Notes: generated by a model from the sequence alone, not told the origin. Positions 46,136 through 58,629 are shown, numbered from the stretch's first letter. The stretch: DNA of 64,000 nt from Vishniacozyma victoriae (GCA_017654735.1 JADPYG010000088.1:2790001-2854000), one strand, 5' to 3'. Translations and numbers: made by a program.

Positions 46136-47209
46136 CTACTCTTCCTCCTCCTCCTCCTCCTCTTCCTCGCCATCACTAGGCGAACCACCGATCTCAATAC
46201 CACCGTCCTCATCTTCATCCTGATCTACTTGTCCCTTCGCTTCCCTCTTCTTTTGATTTCTAGCTTCAATCTTTCCAATAATCTTTTCCGCTTTATTGAA
46301 GATTCCAGAAGTAGCTGCTCCGCATGCATAACATTTTGGTGATTTGATAAATCTCTTGATCGCACATCTACAGCGTCAGCTTGTGGTTATGAAGGTCAGG
46401 GGGAAAGGGACTCACTGCATACAGAAGTAATGCCCACATTTCGTAATGATCGGATCCGTAAATGGCTGCCTGCACAGCAAACATGCAAATGGCACTTCCT
46501 CCTCTTCATCCTCCTCATCAACCACCGGTTGTCCAGAATTCGGATCAACTTTGTCCATCTGCCACCCGGCCAGATAATCTCCTCTGTCGTGTAAGAATTT
46601 ACAACTATCTCCATATCCACAGAAACCCGTTTCCTTGTAATCCTTACATACGTCCGGTTGGTAATCCATAACGGTGATCGTTCGAACATTGGCTGTAGCT
46701 CGTATTGGTCCATGAGTCATCTTCTTGTCCATGACGTCTGTTCGTTTCGTCAAGTGTTTATGATAATTTGCCGCTCCTCTATACATCCCATCATCAATCT
46801 CGCCATCCTGTCTCATCAGCTCATGCCTACTTGTCGGAGATAGACTTACCTCGTTGAGCTTGATCTTTGCTGCCGGACGCCCGCCCTCTGCAGTTTCCAG
46901 ATCAAAATCCGAACTCCTCGTAGCAAACACATCTCCCTTGTGAGTCAACCCCTCGTCCGCTTTGTAATCGAAATCATCATATCCAGCTGCTTCCTCATCT
47001 AATAGCTCATTGGGATCGCGCCGGCGTTTAGTACCCTGTACAAGGGGATTCGCGATTGATTTCTTGGTAGGTCGGACTACTGTTGAAGTTGAAGTTGATG
47101 GTCCTGGGTCTTCAGAGGTGGGGGAAGCTGATCGTTTACGAGATTGATTTGGGCGTCGTGGTGCTTTCTTGAATGTGACCACTGGTGGTGGCATTGTTGC
47201 TTCGGACAT
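46136..47209 (-). CDS. CWC24: pre-mRNA splicing factor Cwc24 (CCCH and RING zinc fingers)
   Basis: Three exons (47209-46850, 46807-46416, 46367-46136) give 327 residues. The CCCH finger is CKDYKETGFCGYGDSCKFLH. The RING finger spans the last intron: CLLCRQPFTDPIITKCGHYF, then C from the splice and AIKRFIKSPKCYACG. The order CCCH then RING, plus the preceding ATANVRTITVMDYQPDVCKD, is that of yeast Cwc24 and human RNF113A, which act at the first catalytic step in the spliceosome. The C-terminus is a run of acidic residues ending in nine glutamates. The first intron is 42 nt, in frame and free of stops, so unspliced transcripts would still be translated with 14 extra residues. It is divergent from the Zn2Cys6 gene. 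Confidence 0.93.
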
Positions 47210-47828
47210 TTTGACTGACTTTCGAAGAATATGGAGCCTAAGGAAAAGGCAAATAGGAATGGTTTGATAATGATGAGATGTTCAGGCGACTCTGTACTTG
47301 ATCTTGAGTTATCAGATGAGTGACGATAGACAGATGACTAAGCAGGCGTGTCAAGGTGCCACTACGCCATAACTCCGGCAAGTTGTCTGTAATGCCGGGA
47401 GTGTTCACATTCAACTCAAAGGGGTAATAATCCGTATGGGTGGTGGTGGCAAAAAGGTGATGGTGTACAGTAGCCACAAGGTAACAAACATCAAAGAGTC
47501 AACAACGGCAGATACTCCTCACACTACACCACTCTACTTCTCTAGTGTTACCACCCGTTTCAATCTACTCAACACCTATCAAAACCAGTAAGTAATCATC
47601 TCCTACCATGAAACGAGCCCCCCTTTCCTTCTTTGGTGCATGCCACATGTGCGGGAGTAGCGGGAAAAGCGAGTAACAGAGCAAGGAATGGTTGTTTGTA
47701 CCGTAACGCCGGGAAGTGGCTCCCCTCATCACCTTGCCTTCTTCATTCACTGCCACTATCTCATATTCCCGCCTTATCCCTCCCTCCTCCCCACCCAGCG
47801 ACCTCCACTCACCACGTCCAGTTGCTTC
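47210..47828. promoter_or_regulatory. divergent promoter between CWC24 and the Zn2Cys6 regulator
   Basis: The 619 bp separate two divergent starts. Small frames (for example 47633-47836) lack support. Poly-pyrimidine stretches at about 47515-47560 and 47750-47825 precede the plus-strand start, as is common for fungal promoters. Confidence 0.45.
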
Positions 47829-49514
47829 ATGGATAATCAAGACAACGATCTAGCAGCTGCTGCGGCAGCTGCACTTGATGCACCTCAATTTCATCACCCA
47901 CTGCAGCAACCCGATTTCTCTCATCATCACCTAGATCCAAACAAGATTGAAGAGGTGCATGTGGATCATCAACATCACCATGAGGATGATCAGCATCATG
48001 ATCTTGATGTTCAGCTGGATATCCCAGACGACGTGAATGATGATCTCAACTTGGATCTGGGCATGCACACCCCCAACCACGATGTCGATCTGGATATGGG
48101 TAGTGATTTCAGAAGACCACCTACGATAAGGAAGGGTATGTTCATATGCAAGCAAGTGGGGTCGAGCTAATGCATATAGCATGTGATTTATGCCATGCAG
48201 CCAAGCAGAAATGTTCCGGTGATCGACCTACATGTACTCGATGTGCAGCCGGCGGATGGCACTGCGTATACGCGCCCCGACAACGCAGACGCACCGTTCC
48301 AAAAGAACAGCGAGGTTCATCCGTAACTCACGATCAACCCAGATCCCAAGTCATGTCGGCTCTCAACTCTCAACCTCAAATGTCGTCATTACAACAACAA
48401 CAAATGGCAAAGAAGAGAAAGTTGTCTCAGAGGGACTCGGCGTTTGGAGATGGGATTGATATGCAGCGTGCAATGGGGATGGCTGTGGATATGGGATTAG
48501 CGGCAGAGGAGGAGGGAGAAGAGTTGATGAGTATGACGGATGATCAGATGGTAGGTTGCATTTTAAGGCCAAGGGGATGTGTTGGCTGACTGTTAGTTGG
48601 AAGCTATCGCTATTGATGGTTACCTCGCGGATCTACCCCTCTCAACATTTGTCCATAACCTCCCATACAACCCTCAGCAGCAGAACGACAATCACATGAC
48701 GTTCAACCCGGAAGATTTCCCCGCAGGCGATATGGACCAACACACTACATCTGCATTACGAGAAGCCATTTTCTCGCTGCACGAGTCCAGTGGAGGTGGT
48801 CAGACCCACGGTGATGGTACAGGGGAGCACAACGATAACGACGGAGCAGGACAGGACGATACCGACCCCCATCTTGCTTTACTCGACTTATCGATTCCAG
48901 GAGAAGATGGTAACGATGGCGAAAACAACTTGAGCGGCCTAGGCAACTTTTCAACATCCTCATCATGTAATCACGCATCCGTCATTCCTCACGTCCTATC
49001 ACTCCTCGCATCTCAACCCCTTGAACCAAAAGCAGGAGCAAACACTCCACTCACATTATCTGTCTTCTCCCCCTTGGCAAGATCACTCCGATTATTTAAC
49101 TCTGTCACTTCATGCCCCAACTGTTCAGCATCACCTCATCAAACCCTACCTCAACTCGCCCTACTCTCTCGAACAACAACGATCCTTACATTCCCTTTCC
49201 CTCCAGTCGAACCCGCGTCCGGCCAGACTGCCCAGATTCAAATCCACGGCGCGAGATTAGCAGGAACAGGAGTCTCTCAAGCTATCGAACAACACATTGT
49301 CGGGGTCATTTGGGATTCATGGCGAGCATCTGTTCGAGAGATTTTCGCTGCTTTCGAGAGGAAGGCTCAAGAGGTCATTACCCAGACTGCTATGGCCAAT
49401 GCGGCCAACGAGAACGGAGGTCAGAACGCCAGTAGCTCCGAAACTCAGAGGGCAGGATTAATGTTCCAAGCGATGTCCAGGTTGGTCACAGCTATGGATG
49501 AGGTTGAAGGATAG
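47829..49514 (+). CDS. Zn2Cys6 fungal transcription factor
   Basis: Three exons (47829-48135, 48180-48550, 48597-49514) give 531 residues. The first exon encodes a His/Asp-rich acidic N-terminus (HHHEDDQHHDLDVQLDIPDD) and ends in ...RK. The second starts in the zinc cluster ACDLCHAAKQKCSGDRPTCT, RCAAGGWHCVY, with six cysteines correctly spaced, although the first loop has His-Ala where Lys-Arg is more usual. A basic stretch RQRRRTVPKEQ follows, then a Gln-run and the third exon with helical parts (AIEQHIVGVIWDSWRASVRE). No fungal-specific middle homology domain is obvious. It should bind DNA with CGG half sites in the nucleus. The target pathway is unknown. Confidence 0.88.
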
Positions 49515-49833
49515 GGATAGGTTGTGCATTGGAGTTCATGGGAAAATCAGAAAGAATCGGAATTGTATGGTATGGTTCGGACATTGGGATTTCAGCATTG
49601 GGAAACAAGTATATGGGCAGAATCAATCATCAAAATCAGCATTGTTGGTAGAGTACAAGACAATAGTAATACAATCAATGTACATGTAACATCTCGATTC
49701 CATTGTCGCAGAGGGCAGCCCACACTGCTGGAGGGTGCGGAACAGCATAATGGCATAATCAACAAGTAGTGTCTAATCGCGAGCTGTATTATAGTAAGGG
49801 GTAGGTATTTATATACAACAAAGACAGCATTAA
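49515..49833. other. convergent 3' region
   Basis: The 319 bp lie between two facing stops. Short frames only; both 3' untranslated regions are expected here. Confidence 0.5.
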
Positions 49834-52800
49834 CTACCTTCCACCACTCCCCTCGCCTTGACCAATAGCACCAAGACTCTCATTCCTACTCCAAGGTGGT
49901 CTTTCCCTCTCACTCTCATTAACAGGACTAAGTAGCGTAATGTACTCAACAGGTGGTCTGGTCGGTAATGGCGGAGGAGGAGCATTCGGATCAATAGGTG
50001 TAGAAAGGGTTCGTTGGCTTTGTACTGGTGGTCTTTGACCCGTGACGGCAGCTTGGGCGGATTCGAATCGTTTTCGCATTTGTTCCTTTTCTTCTGCTGC
50101 TGACATGAATGCTGCAGGAGGCTGAGAAGAACCACTCCCACTCCCGCTTCCACTTCCACTTCCACTTCCGCTACCGATCTGTGGAGACACTGGTTGACTG
50201 GATTGGCGATTGACGGCGGCGGTGGCATCTTCAAACCTCTTTCGCATCTGTTCCTTCTCCTCCGCCGCTGACATGTACGCCGCAGGAGGTTTGGTAGACC
50301 CAATTCCACTTCCGCTCCCAGTTCCGCTCCCACTTCCGATTTGAGGTGAGACCGGTTGACTCGATTGCCTGTTGACAGCAGCAGTCGCATCTTCGAACCT
50401 CTTCCTCATCTGTTCCTTCTCCTCCGCCGCTGACATGTACCCTTTGACTGGGGGGATTGAAGATGCAGAACCCTGCTTCGAGTGGCCACTAGCACTCCCA
50501 TTCGGAATGATTGGTGATCCCCCGACAGCAGCAGTGGCAGCTTCATATCTCTTTCGCGTTTGATCCTTCTCCTCTTCAGCCGAGGGGAAAGCTGTCGGTG
50601 GGATAGTAGCCCGTGTGCTCGATCCAGAAGCTTCATCCATTCTCGGCGATTTAGCTTGATTGACTTTGGTGGTAGCTTCTTCGAAACGTTTCTTCATTTG
50701 TTCTTTTTCTTCCGCTGCTGACATGTACGCAGCGACCTTGGGAGGTGCAGGTGATGTGGGCGCGGAGTCTATTGGGGGTGGTTTATCGTATGATGCGATC
50801 GGGGCCGAGGATGAAGATCCCCCTTGAGCGTTATTGACTTTATCAAGAGCTTCGTAATATCTCTTCATCTGGGCTTTCTCGTCGACTGGTAATCCAGCTC
50901 CACTAGTAGGTAGTGCTCGGCTCGAACTAGATCCAGCGAAAGGTGGAGGAACTTCTTGACCCTTTGGAATTGGTTGTTGGACGGACCGATCTCCTCGACC
51001 TTGATTATCGTGGTACATCTTCATCGCTATACTACCACTCAATGGGGTCGGACCAACTTGCATGGATGTAGGACGTTCCCTCGCATGCAAGACAAGAGGA
51101 GTAGTAGGTGATGAGTTAGGATTAGAAACTATTCGAGTTGATCGCTCATCGACGTATCGGTTCATTGCTTCTTTATCGGATAATTCCCGGGGACCAGTAC
51201 TGCCTTGCGCAGATGGATTCCCATAGAGAGCATCGTATGGAACAGGATTTCCGATGGGTGCTAGAGACGACGTGCCGTTTGGATATGGTGATGGTGAGAC
51301 GGCTCGAGAGGATATTGATCCTGTATCCGAAGCTCCCACTCGACCGGTGGCCTCTTCATACCTCTTCCTCTGAAGTTCCTTTTCCTCAGCAGCGGATAGG
51401 GTAGCCCATGGCATACCACCTGAAGGCGAGTCGGTCCTTTCGATACTTCCACCTCCACCCGTTCGCGAGACAGCATCATTATATCGTTTCTTGTGAATCT
51501 CCTTCTCTTCCGCCGCCGACAAGTAGGTCGGCTGCCGATCGGTTCCCGCTGCAGGTGGAGGAGCAGATGATCCCGAACCACTACCACTACCACCAGTGGC
51601 CGCCTCGTACCTCTTTCTCTGTTGTTCCTTCTCTTCCGCCGCAGTCAATACAAGCGCAGGTATGACGGGAGAAGAAGGTCCAGAAGAGATCTGAGTATGT
51701 TGAGAAGGGGTATCGTAATCTGGCGGAGCGTCCATTCCGATATCCTTCATAGAGGCACCCGTTTGAGATTGTGTATTTGCTGCTCGGGCTCTTGCTTCGT
51801 TGTACAAGCGCTGTTTTTCTGCTTCGGCGGGAAGCCAGGCGGAAGGTGCGGATCGTGAGTCACTTGCACCCGTTTGTCTAGTGGGTGTTCTGTTACCATT
51901 TGAAGATGGTACGGACGAGTTCAACTGGATGTTAGCTGAATGTTTATCTAAATATGAGTAAGACTTACATATTCGTGCTCCGCGAGCGATTCTAGTTGGT
52001 CTCTATCCCTCATACCGAATGTACCAGTCGTCATAGTTGAATACCTCTTGTTCCTCCCATCACCAGCATCTACAGCCTGAAACTGAGGGCCAGATTGACC
52101 ACTGGGTGACTCGAGCTGAGGCGATAATGGTCGATCAACAGAAGAACCATAGGACGGCGTTCGAATTATACGCCCATTCTGATATGGACTAGGTACCGGC
52201 ATCGAGTTCCTACCAACAGGCATTGAATTGTACGATCTGGAATTAGGATTCGACATGGCCATAGACATGGGTATTGGACCACCGAATTCGTGGGTCGTAG
52301 TAGTAGTAGTGATTGTCGAAGATGATTTCCGACGACTAGCTTCCGGGCGAGGCTCGAATCCCTGGACGGGGGGACGGGAAAGTGGATGTCCAGAGAATCC
52401 AGGTGGGAAATCAGGCTGACCAAGGCCGGACAGGTTGTTGGGCACGAATGTTCGAGGAGCTTGCATCGGTGGGGATTGTCGGGGGATTGTGTTGGTTGGC
52501 GAGTCTGGGCGTGTTGAAGGTGGGTTTGATGAATGTGGTGCTGAAGGACCTGGACATAAGGGTGGAAAGTGACCGATATCCCTGCTTGTCAGCTCATCCC
52601 ATTCCCAAGAAGGACAAGCTTACCTGACTGCCTGTTGGGAATGTGCCCTGCTGAAAGGTCCCACGACATATTTGATCCCCTTGACCGCGAGCTCCGGAAC
52701 GCCATCACATACAGCCTTGACTTCCAGCTCGTAACCTACTTCAATTGACCTTCCATTTCTCACCGTGACCAACAATTTATCAGGCGCCATGGGTATATCA

Positions 52801-53636
52801 ATCCTTGCCGACTTCTCTCCTCCCCTGCCCAGCGTCTCATCAATGGGATATCTCGCTGTAGCTACCGTTCTCGATTTTGTCGTGGGCGGAGCGACCTTCT
52901 TTGATTTCTTCTTATCCTGAGATGAAGAAACTTGGGTAACTGTAACGACTTCGAGAAGTGTACATTCGAATCCTTTTACTCTGAATGGTTTCGGTTGAGA
53001 CGACTTTAACACCGCCGTCAAGAGTATACGGTCATTTGGTCCGAAAGCCGAGTAGGGGCGCTGTACTGTCATTTCAATAGCTCCATTTGCTGCTGTAGCA
53101 TTGAAAGTGTCGGGTTGGTTATATAATGGCCAAGCGGAATTGAGTTCGTGTTTCGTTATCCTCAAATCCTCTGTCGTCTTGTTCACACTACTCGCATCCT
53201 TCTTGAACATCCCTCCCTTCTGCTTATAACATACAGCAGCTACTAGCTCGTACCTAATCCCAGATTCCTTCATCATCATCACCGTCGGTGGGATATTCTC
53301 TGGGAGCGGTAAGAAGAATTTAAAGTCGGCCGTCTCTAGTACGTCGAATTCCTTGGCAGTATTTTGAGGTGTCCATAACGTCTGAATCTCTCCGACATGT
53401 TCCCATGTCGACCGGTCTTCTGATGAAGAAGTCTTGAAACCAGGAGGTATGATTTCGTGTTTCCTAATCTCCACTCGGACCCATTTAGCCTTGATAGGCA
53501 CCGCACCGACACGGATCTCGACTGTACCGTGTACACCTGGTGGTCTTCTTGAAGGACCGCCTGGAATTCCTGGGAATCCTTGGATGAATGGTAGATGCGG
53601 CGGCGCACGTAAGGATATGCGAGCCGGGTGAGACAT
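49834..53636 (-). CDS. arrestin-domain protein with long AAEEKE-repeat tail
   Basis: Three exons (53636-52624, 52581-51969, 51924-49834) give 1238 residues. The first 340 form an arrestin fold: VHGTVEIRVGAVPIKAKWVR, the N-lobe strand HVGEIQTLW, FFLPLPENIPPTVM, GIRYELVAAV, and the C-lobe RPYSAFGPNDRILLTAVL. Such alpha-arrestins adapt Rsp5-type ubiquitin ligases to membrane cargo or signalling proteins. A Ser/Pro-rich linker (MPVPSPYQNGRIIRTPS) follows. The last 700 residues carry about eleven degenerate copies of a helical unit such as SAAEEKEQMRKRFEDATAAV, separated by Ser/Gly/Pro spacers, including an (SG)n run. Copies near the C-terminus are nearly identical. I saw no PPxY motif, but I did not check exhaustively. 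It is divergent from the DUF1295 gene, with 203 bp between the starts. Confidence 0.82.
49990..51660 (-). repeat. in-gene array of about 11 AAEEKE helical repeats
   Basis: Units recur at irregular 45-90 residue spacing with the core (S/T)AAEEKExxRKRxExA. Two adjacent units at about 50190-50280 and 50360-50440 share almost the same DNA (tctgttccttctcctccgcc), which indicates recent duplication. Early copies (PAEAEKQRLYNEA; VDEKAQMKRYYEA) are more diverged. Confidence 0.85.
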
Positions 53637-53839
53637 GGCGTCGAGTGACCTAGGTATATGGGTATGTAAGAGTGGTCCGAAGCATGCATGTACCGCGGAT
53701 TGACAGACTTGTAGTTGATTACGTAAACATGGGGCTCCTCGACGTCATCGATCACCCGTATACGGCGATACAATTGTTGATGATACTACCCTCCTCTCTG
53801 TATTATCATTTGTACTTCATCCTATACCACAGACCAGCA
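53637..53839. promoter_or_regulatory. compact divergent promoter, 203 bp
   Basis: Lies between the arrestin-protein start and the chosen DUF1295 start. The plus-strand frame is open through it from 53672, so an upstream start cannot be excluded, but the resulting N-terminus has no family resemblance. Confidence 0.4.
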
Positions 53840-55287
53840 ATGAAGGACTACATTGTATCAGCGCTCAAACCGCTGGTACCGTACATCCCACTTTTACCGA
53901 AACCCGTCCTCTCCAAACTCCAATATGTGCCAGTATTACCAGCACCAGTCCGAGCCGTAGCCCCCTACCTCCCCCTTCTACCGACACCGCTCCTAACCCT
54001 CGGACCGACAGTCGCATTCCATATCGCATCTCACTCTTCTCCCAGTCCGACCGCCTTCTTCACATCATCAACGACGCACCCCTTACACGCTCCTCTCTTA
54101 TTCTTACTATCCTCGATCCCATTCACCTACACCTTGGGCTTGATCACCAATAATGTATCCTGGGTAGATCGATGGTGGCCTTTCTACACCCCTTTCTGCT
54201 CTTTCCTACTAGTTCTACATATGGTCTACAACGAACACGCAAAGGTACTCACGCATAACGCTCCTCGAGCATTCCTGCTCTTTGGATTGCAATTATGCTG
54301 GTCGATCCGGTTACTCTCGCACGCAAGGAAGAGGGGATTCTACGATCTCACAGGAGAAGATTATCGATATACGCAAGTAAGGAAGATTATTCCTAAATGG
54401 GCTTTCGCGTTGCTTCACTTGTTTGTCGTCGCCATCGCTCAACCAGTCTTAATTTTTTCCCTCTGTCTACCCGTCCACGCAGTCATGTCGATGCCTCCCT
54501 CGGAACTTTCTGCAGGTCCAATCTCGGCACTCAGTATCCCATTCTCATCACTAATCCCTTTCCTACCAATCTCACGTATTTCGGCTCCCCCATCGACTCC
54601 CGTTCTCAATCTGGCCGATCTGTTTCTCACGGCTCTATCGGTTGGTCTGCTTTACGTAGAGTGGACCTCTGATCGACAAATGTACGAGTTCCAGGAATCG
54701 AAACATAACGCTCCTAAAGATACCAAGAGGATCCACCCTGGGCCATTTACACCTCGGTCAATGTTTACCGGCGCTCCTCAGCCCGCTTCATTCCCTGTAT
54801 CCCACAACCCTGGTTTCCCCACGAAATCACTTTGGAAGTATTCAAGGCATCCCAACTTCGCTGCGGAGCAATTATTCTGGTTTACCCAGGCTCTGTTTGT
54901 GGTCGGCGCTGCTGAGAGTAGTGGGATCACTCGGTCAGGATGGGTTGGAGGTAGTGTCTTTGGGCCTGCTTTTGCGGTGAGTCACTCGTGGGATATTACC
55001 GGAAGATATGCTGATGAGATAGCTCAGCCTCTTGTTCTGTGGAAGTACTTTCCTGACTGAGTGGATATCTGGCTGTAAAGTAAGTTAGCCTCTCTGGCTA
55101 CAGAAGTCGAGCTGATGGTCAGTACCCCTCATACTCCAAATACCGGCAATTAGTAGGCCAATTCCTACCTCAGGAAACCGCCATCTTATGGCTCTGGGCA
55201 CGGGCCATGGGCACGAGGGATAAGCTGGAGAGAGAACTATACCAAGATCAGGAGGATCCCAAGCGTAAACAGAAGAAGTCATCATAG
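53840..55287 (+). CDS. DUF1295 multi-pass membrane protein (steroid 5-alpha-reductase-like fold)
   Basis: Three exons (53840-54976, 55023-55079, 55123-55287) give 452 residues. Features of the family are WVDRWWPFYTPFCSFLLVLH, a long Arg-rich loop RKRGFYDLTGEDYRYTQVRK, hydrophobic helices around LLHLFVVAIAQPVLIFSLCL and LADLFLTALSVGLLYVEWTS, DRQMYEF, and the C-terminal signature KSLWKYSRHPNFAAEQLFW. The two small exons add LSLLFCGSTFLTEWISGCKY, PSYSKYRQLVG and a basic tail ending KRKQKKSSS, which resembles an ER retrieval or retention signal. The family lies in the ER membrane and is related to steroid reductases; the substrate is unknown. The start was chosen at MKDYIVSALKPL because upstream codons overlap the divergent promoter. 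Confidence 0.9.
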
Positions 55288-55401
55288 GCTCACCTCAAAC
55301 ATGCATAATTAGCCGTAAACAAGCGGAACCAAACGCGGATCATCTAATCTATCATTGTTCCTGCCCACTTTAACTATTGCTATATAAATACCTAGCCAAT
55401 A

Positions 55402-58400
55402 ATGCCGTCTTTACGCGAAAGGTCAAAACGCCCTTCGTATGCTTTACTTGCGGATCCACTCGAAGGGCTTCTTTCCGATGAAGATCGTGATTCGGACGCT
55501 TCGCACGCTGAAGGTTCTCAAGCAGGTGCTAAACGACGTGCCAAGTCTGAATCATCTGCCTCCACCGACTTTGGCGCCGCAAATACTAGTGGACCCAAGG
55601 GCAAAGGAAAGGCCAAGGCAGGCAAGAATGGGAAAGGAAAGGGCAAGGGAAAGGCGAGTGCATTTGAGGATTCAGGATCAGAATTTGAGGGACCATCAAG
55701 TGGGGAAGACGAAGACGACGATATGGAGGATGATGTTGTTGATGAAGTTGAGGAGGAGGCTAAGGAGGATGATCAGGGTATGGATGATGTAGAGGACAAT
55801 AAAGAGGATGATCTAGTGGAAATCAACTCTCCACCTCGTAACGCTCCCCCGCCTCGTAGGATACCTACCGCTTTCACCAATGCGCCGTCACACTCGAATC
55901 AAGCGGCTTACGTTCAATCCGACACGAATCTAATTCCACTACGATATCGAGAACTTGTAGTCAAGCATTCCGAAATCATAGCAGCTCCATTTAGAGGTAA
56001 ACCATCGGCAACGCCAAAAGAGAGGGATTATAGAGCGAGAACATTAGATCCGGTCGTACTTCCCCATGGACCTCGTACACCATTTGTCACACGCTTGAAG
56101 AAGGAGGTCAGAGGTAGGGAAATGGCAGAAGTAATATACGATCAGAGGTTAGGACATGATACGAACGAGGTCGGAGAGAAGTTGAGAAGACAGAGGAATG
56201 CTTCATTGGTTGTCAAGTCGGTCACGCTAGCTGCTCCATGGCAGGTGTGGCAAGGAGAGGGATGGTGGCCTGAGATGGCACCTGGTCATCCTGCTACTGC
56301 TCGCCGGGATGCAGAAGATAGAACAGAGCAGGCTCAGCAGAAAGGGGTACCCAAGACGGCCAAAGGCTGGACGCCGAGAGACGCAGTACGTCTAGGCGTA
56401 GAACGTGTGGGCCGGTACAAGATCGAGCAAATGCGTTTGCTATCCAAAGAGTGAGCTCCATCCCACCAACCCAATATAGGCGAAGCTGACTCTGCAAGGC
56501 AAGCTGTCGCCTACATGCCAATCCCAAAGGATCTAAACGGGAACCCGCATGCCACCTTCAATATCGGTCTTCACGACAAACAGATCAAACTCGACTTCAA
56601 ACCCCTCGACTCCCATCCTCTAGGTAAGTCACTTCTTCACATGAAATTGTCGAGCTGACAGAGTAGAACGATTCAATCCGACCAGATCAGGATTCATATT
56701 CTCAGCAGGCGGACCCATATGGGGAATGGACTGGTGCCCTTTTCCAGATTCCAAGGCAGAAAGCACGTCACGCTTTGTTTTGCAGAGTCTCGCTGACAAA
56801 TAGAGCACGCGCACACGCAGTACCTAGCGGTCAGCACAATGCCTCACCTCGATACAAAAGCCTCGATAGGTCACAAATGGCCTACCAACAGCTCAGCTTC
56901 GATCCAGATTTGGGGTGCAGCACCACCTATCCTCGATTCCTCAGATAAGGTGATCGTGGAAGGACATATGAATTGTGAACTCGTACTCTGTGTTGGAGGT
57001 GGGCCGGCTCTTGATTTGAAATGGATGCCTATGGGGGCTTGGGATGATGTAAGTATTCGACTGGTAGCTGTTACTGATGGAGCAGGATGATGGCATTGAT
57101 GGCATACCGAAACTTGGGATTGTTGCTGCTTGTCAATTGGATGGAAGTGTCTCGTTCTATGCGGTACCACATCCCAATGATATACGACTCCAGTCCGGCA
57201 CACCCGAGGGGCAAACTATATATTGTAAGTCATCTTGCGTTGACCAAAGGCATAATGCCAATCTCGAGGAAGAACACTGACGATGGTAGGGCAGATTGAT
57301 AAACCTCTCCTACGTCTCGAGCTGCCAGATTCCATGTGCAACTGTATCGACTGGATCAACGGCGGCAGGCTCATCTGTGGTACATCGACTGGTGAGTAAC
57401 ATGCATACTTGAGAGTTTGAGCGTTTTGATGCTGATAAACAGGTTTCATTGCCGTGTGGGATGTGCTGGCAGCCCTTAGAAATCCTGACATCGGTCCCCG
57501 TACGTCCACCCATGCTTCCACTCGTTCTGAGCTGACATGATAGCTCTGCCATCAATGTATATCAGCGTCGCCCAATCTATGATCAAATCAGTCGCTGTAG
57601 GTCGAGATCCCCCAGAAGACGCGAATGGGACGTCAGACTATACTCGTGATCCAGTCTACGCCGTCTGCGCCTCACACGATGCTACCGTCAATATCATCGA
57701 TCTGCGAGATCGGGAACAGCAATACGAGCTGATCAGATCAAGGAGTGAGCTTATTTCTCCGGTAGTCCTCATTCGAGCTGATGAACAGTGCCGACTATGT
57801 CTGTTGCTTGGTCGAACCAACTCGGATGTCCTGCTTGGGCTGATAATGATCATACACCACAACTCCACGATCCGAGGGGACGGTTCAATTCCAAGTCGTA
57901 CGGCTTTGCTCATCATCGAGGGCCAGTCTGGGTAAGTCGTCCGCAGTTCTATGAGGTCGACGCTGATGCACAGTCTATTGCGATGTCGGATTACCATACT
58001 ATGGCATTGACTGGTAGTACCGACGGCTCTGTGGTATTGAGTAATCTGGAAGCTGGATGGTTCCGTCGTCGTGGTGGGGTATGTCATTTCTTTCTACAAT
58101 CACCTCAGTGCTGATGGTCAGGGAATGATATTCCAACGTCTCTTCGAAATAGACTATGACATCTACTCAGGCGAATACCGAATCATAGACGACTACCTTC
58201 CTGTCGAACTAGCTCTTGAAGCAGCCCAGCAAAAGAACGCAAACAAAGCAAAAGGTACAGGTCATTCCCTAGAGGGTAATCAAGTAGCAGCAAAATCAGC
58301 AGATTGGTCTTTAAACGTTGCGATCCATAAAGTGTGTTGGAACAACAACAATGGTCTAGGAAGAGCCGGATGGGCGGCTAGTGGGAGTGCTAGTGGGATT

Positions 58401-58466
58401 GGGAGGGTTGATATTATTAGAGGAAGGTTTATAAATGGTAGAACACCCGCTGGTCTGGGTCCATGA
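55402..58466 (+). CDS. WD40 protein, TFIIIC subunit Tfc6/Sfc6-like
   Basis: Eleven exons in phase (55402-56450, 56499-56623, 56667-56762, 56804-57048, 57086-57224, 57290-57391, 57443-57499, 57544-57744, 57789-57931, 57974-58078, 58122-58466) give 868 residues. The first 180 are Lys/Gly-rich and then acidic (KGKGKAKAGKNGKGKGKG; DEDDDMEDDVVDEVEEEA). A helical part with RTLDPVVLPHGPRTPFVTRL follows, then a WD40 propeller: AGGPIWGMDWCP, LAVSTMPHLD, IQIWGAAPP, GVAACQLDGSVSFYAV-type sequence, IDWINGGRLICGTSTGFIAV and MALTGSTDGSVVLS. The end (GWAASGSASGIGRVDIIRG) resembles that of fungal Sfc6/tau91 and human GTF3C2. That subunit helps TFIIIC bind the B box of tRNA genes. The third intron appears to start with GC. 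The ninth intron is 42 nt and in frame. Confidence 0.72.
56763..56803 (+). other. probable GC-AG intron (41 nt)
   Basis: Only a donor gcacgt after GCAGAAA keeps the frame to the next exon (AGCACGCGCACACGCAGTAC, read K-H-A-H-T-Q-Y-L). The nearby gtcacg donor gives the wrong phase. The branch cgctgac and acceptor aaatag are normal for this genome. Confidence 0.65.
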
Positions 58467-58629
58467 CAAATGCATCTATAGTGTGAGCAGATAGATAGCC
58501 GAGAGTTCCGCCGGAACTAGACCGAAGGAAGCGACGATCATGTCGTGATGTCCATTCTCATTACCACTTGACGCTACACCTACACAAATCTCAATAACAC
58601 CTTAGAGCAGCAGTGTAACCAATAACAGG

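Noticed and set aside
53672..53839. Upstream in-frame start of the DUF1295 gene (MVRSMHVPRIDRL)
   Set aside because: It would begin 36 bp from the divergent arrestin-protein start, leaving almost no promoter, and adds residues without family similarity.
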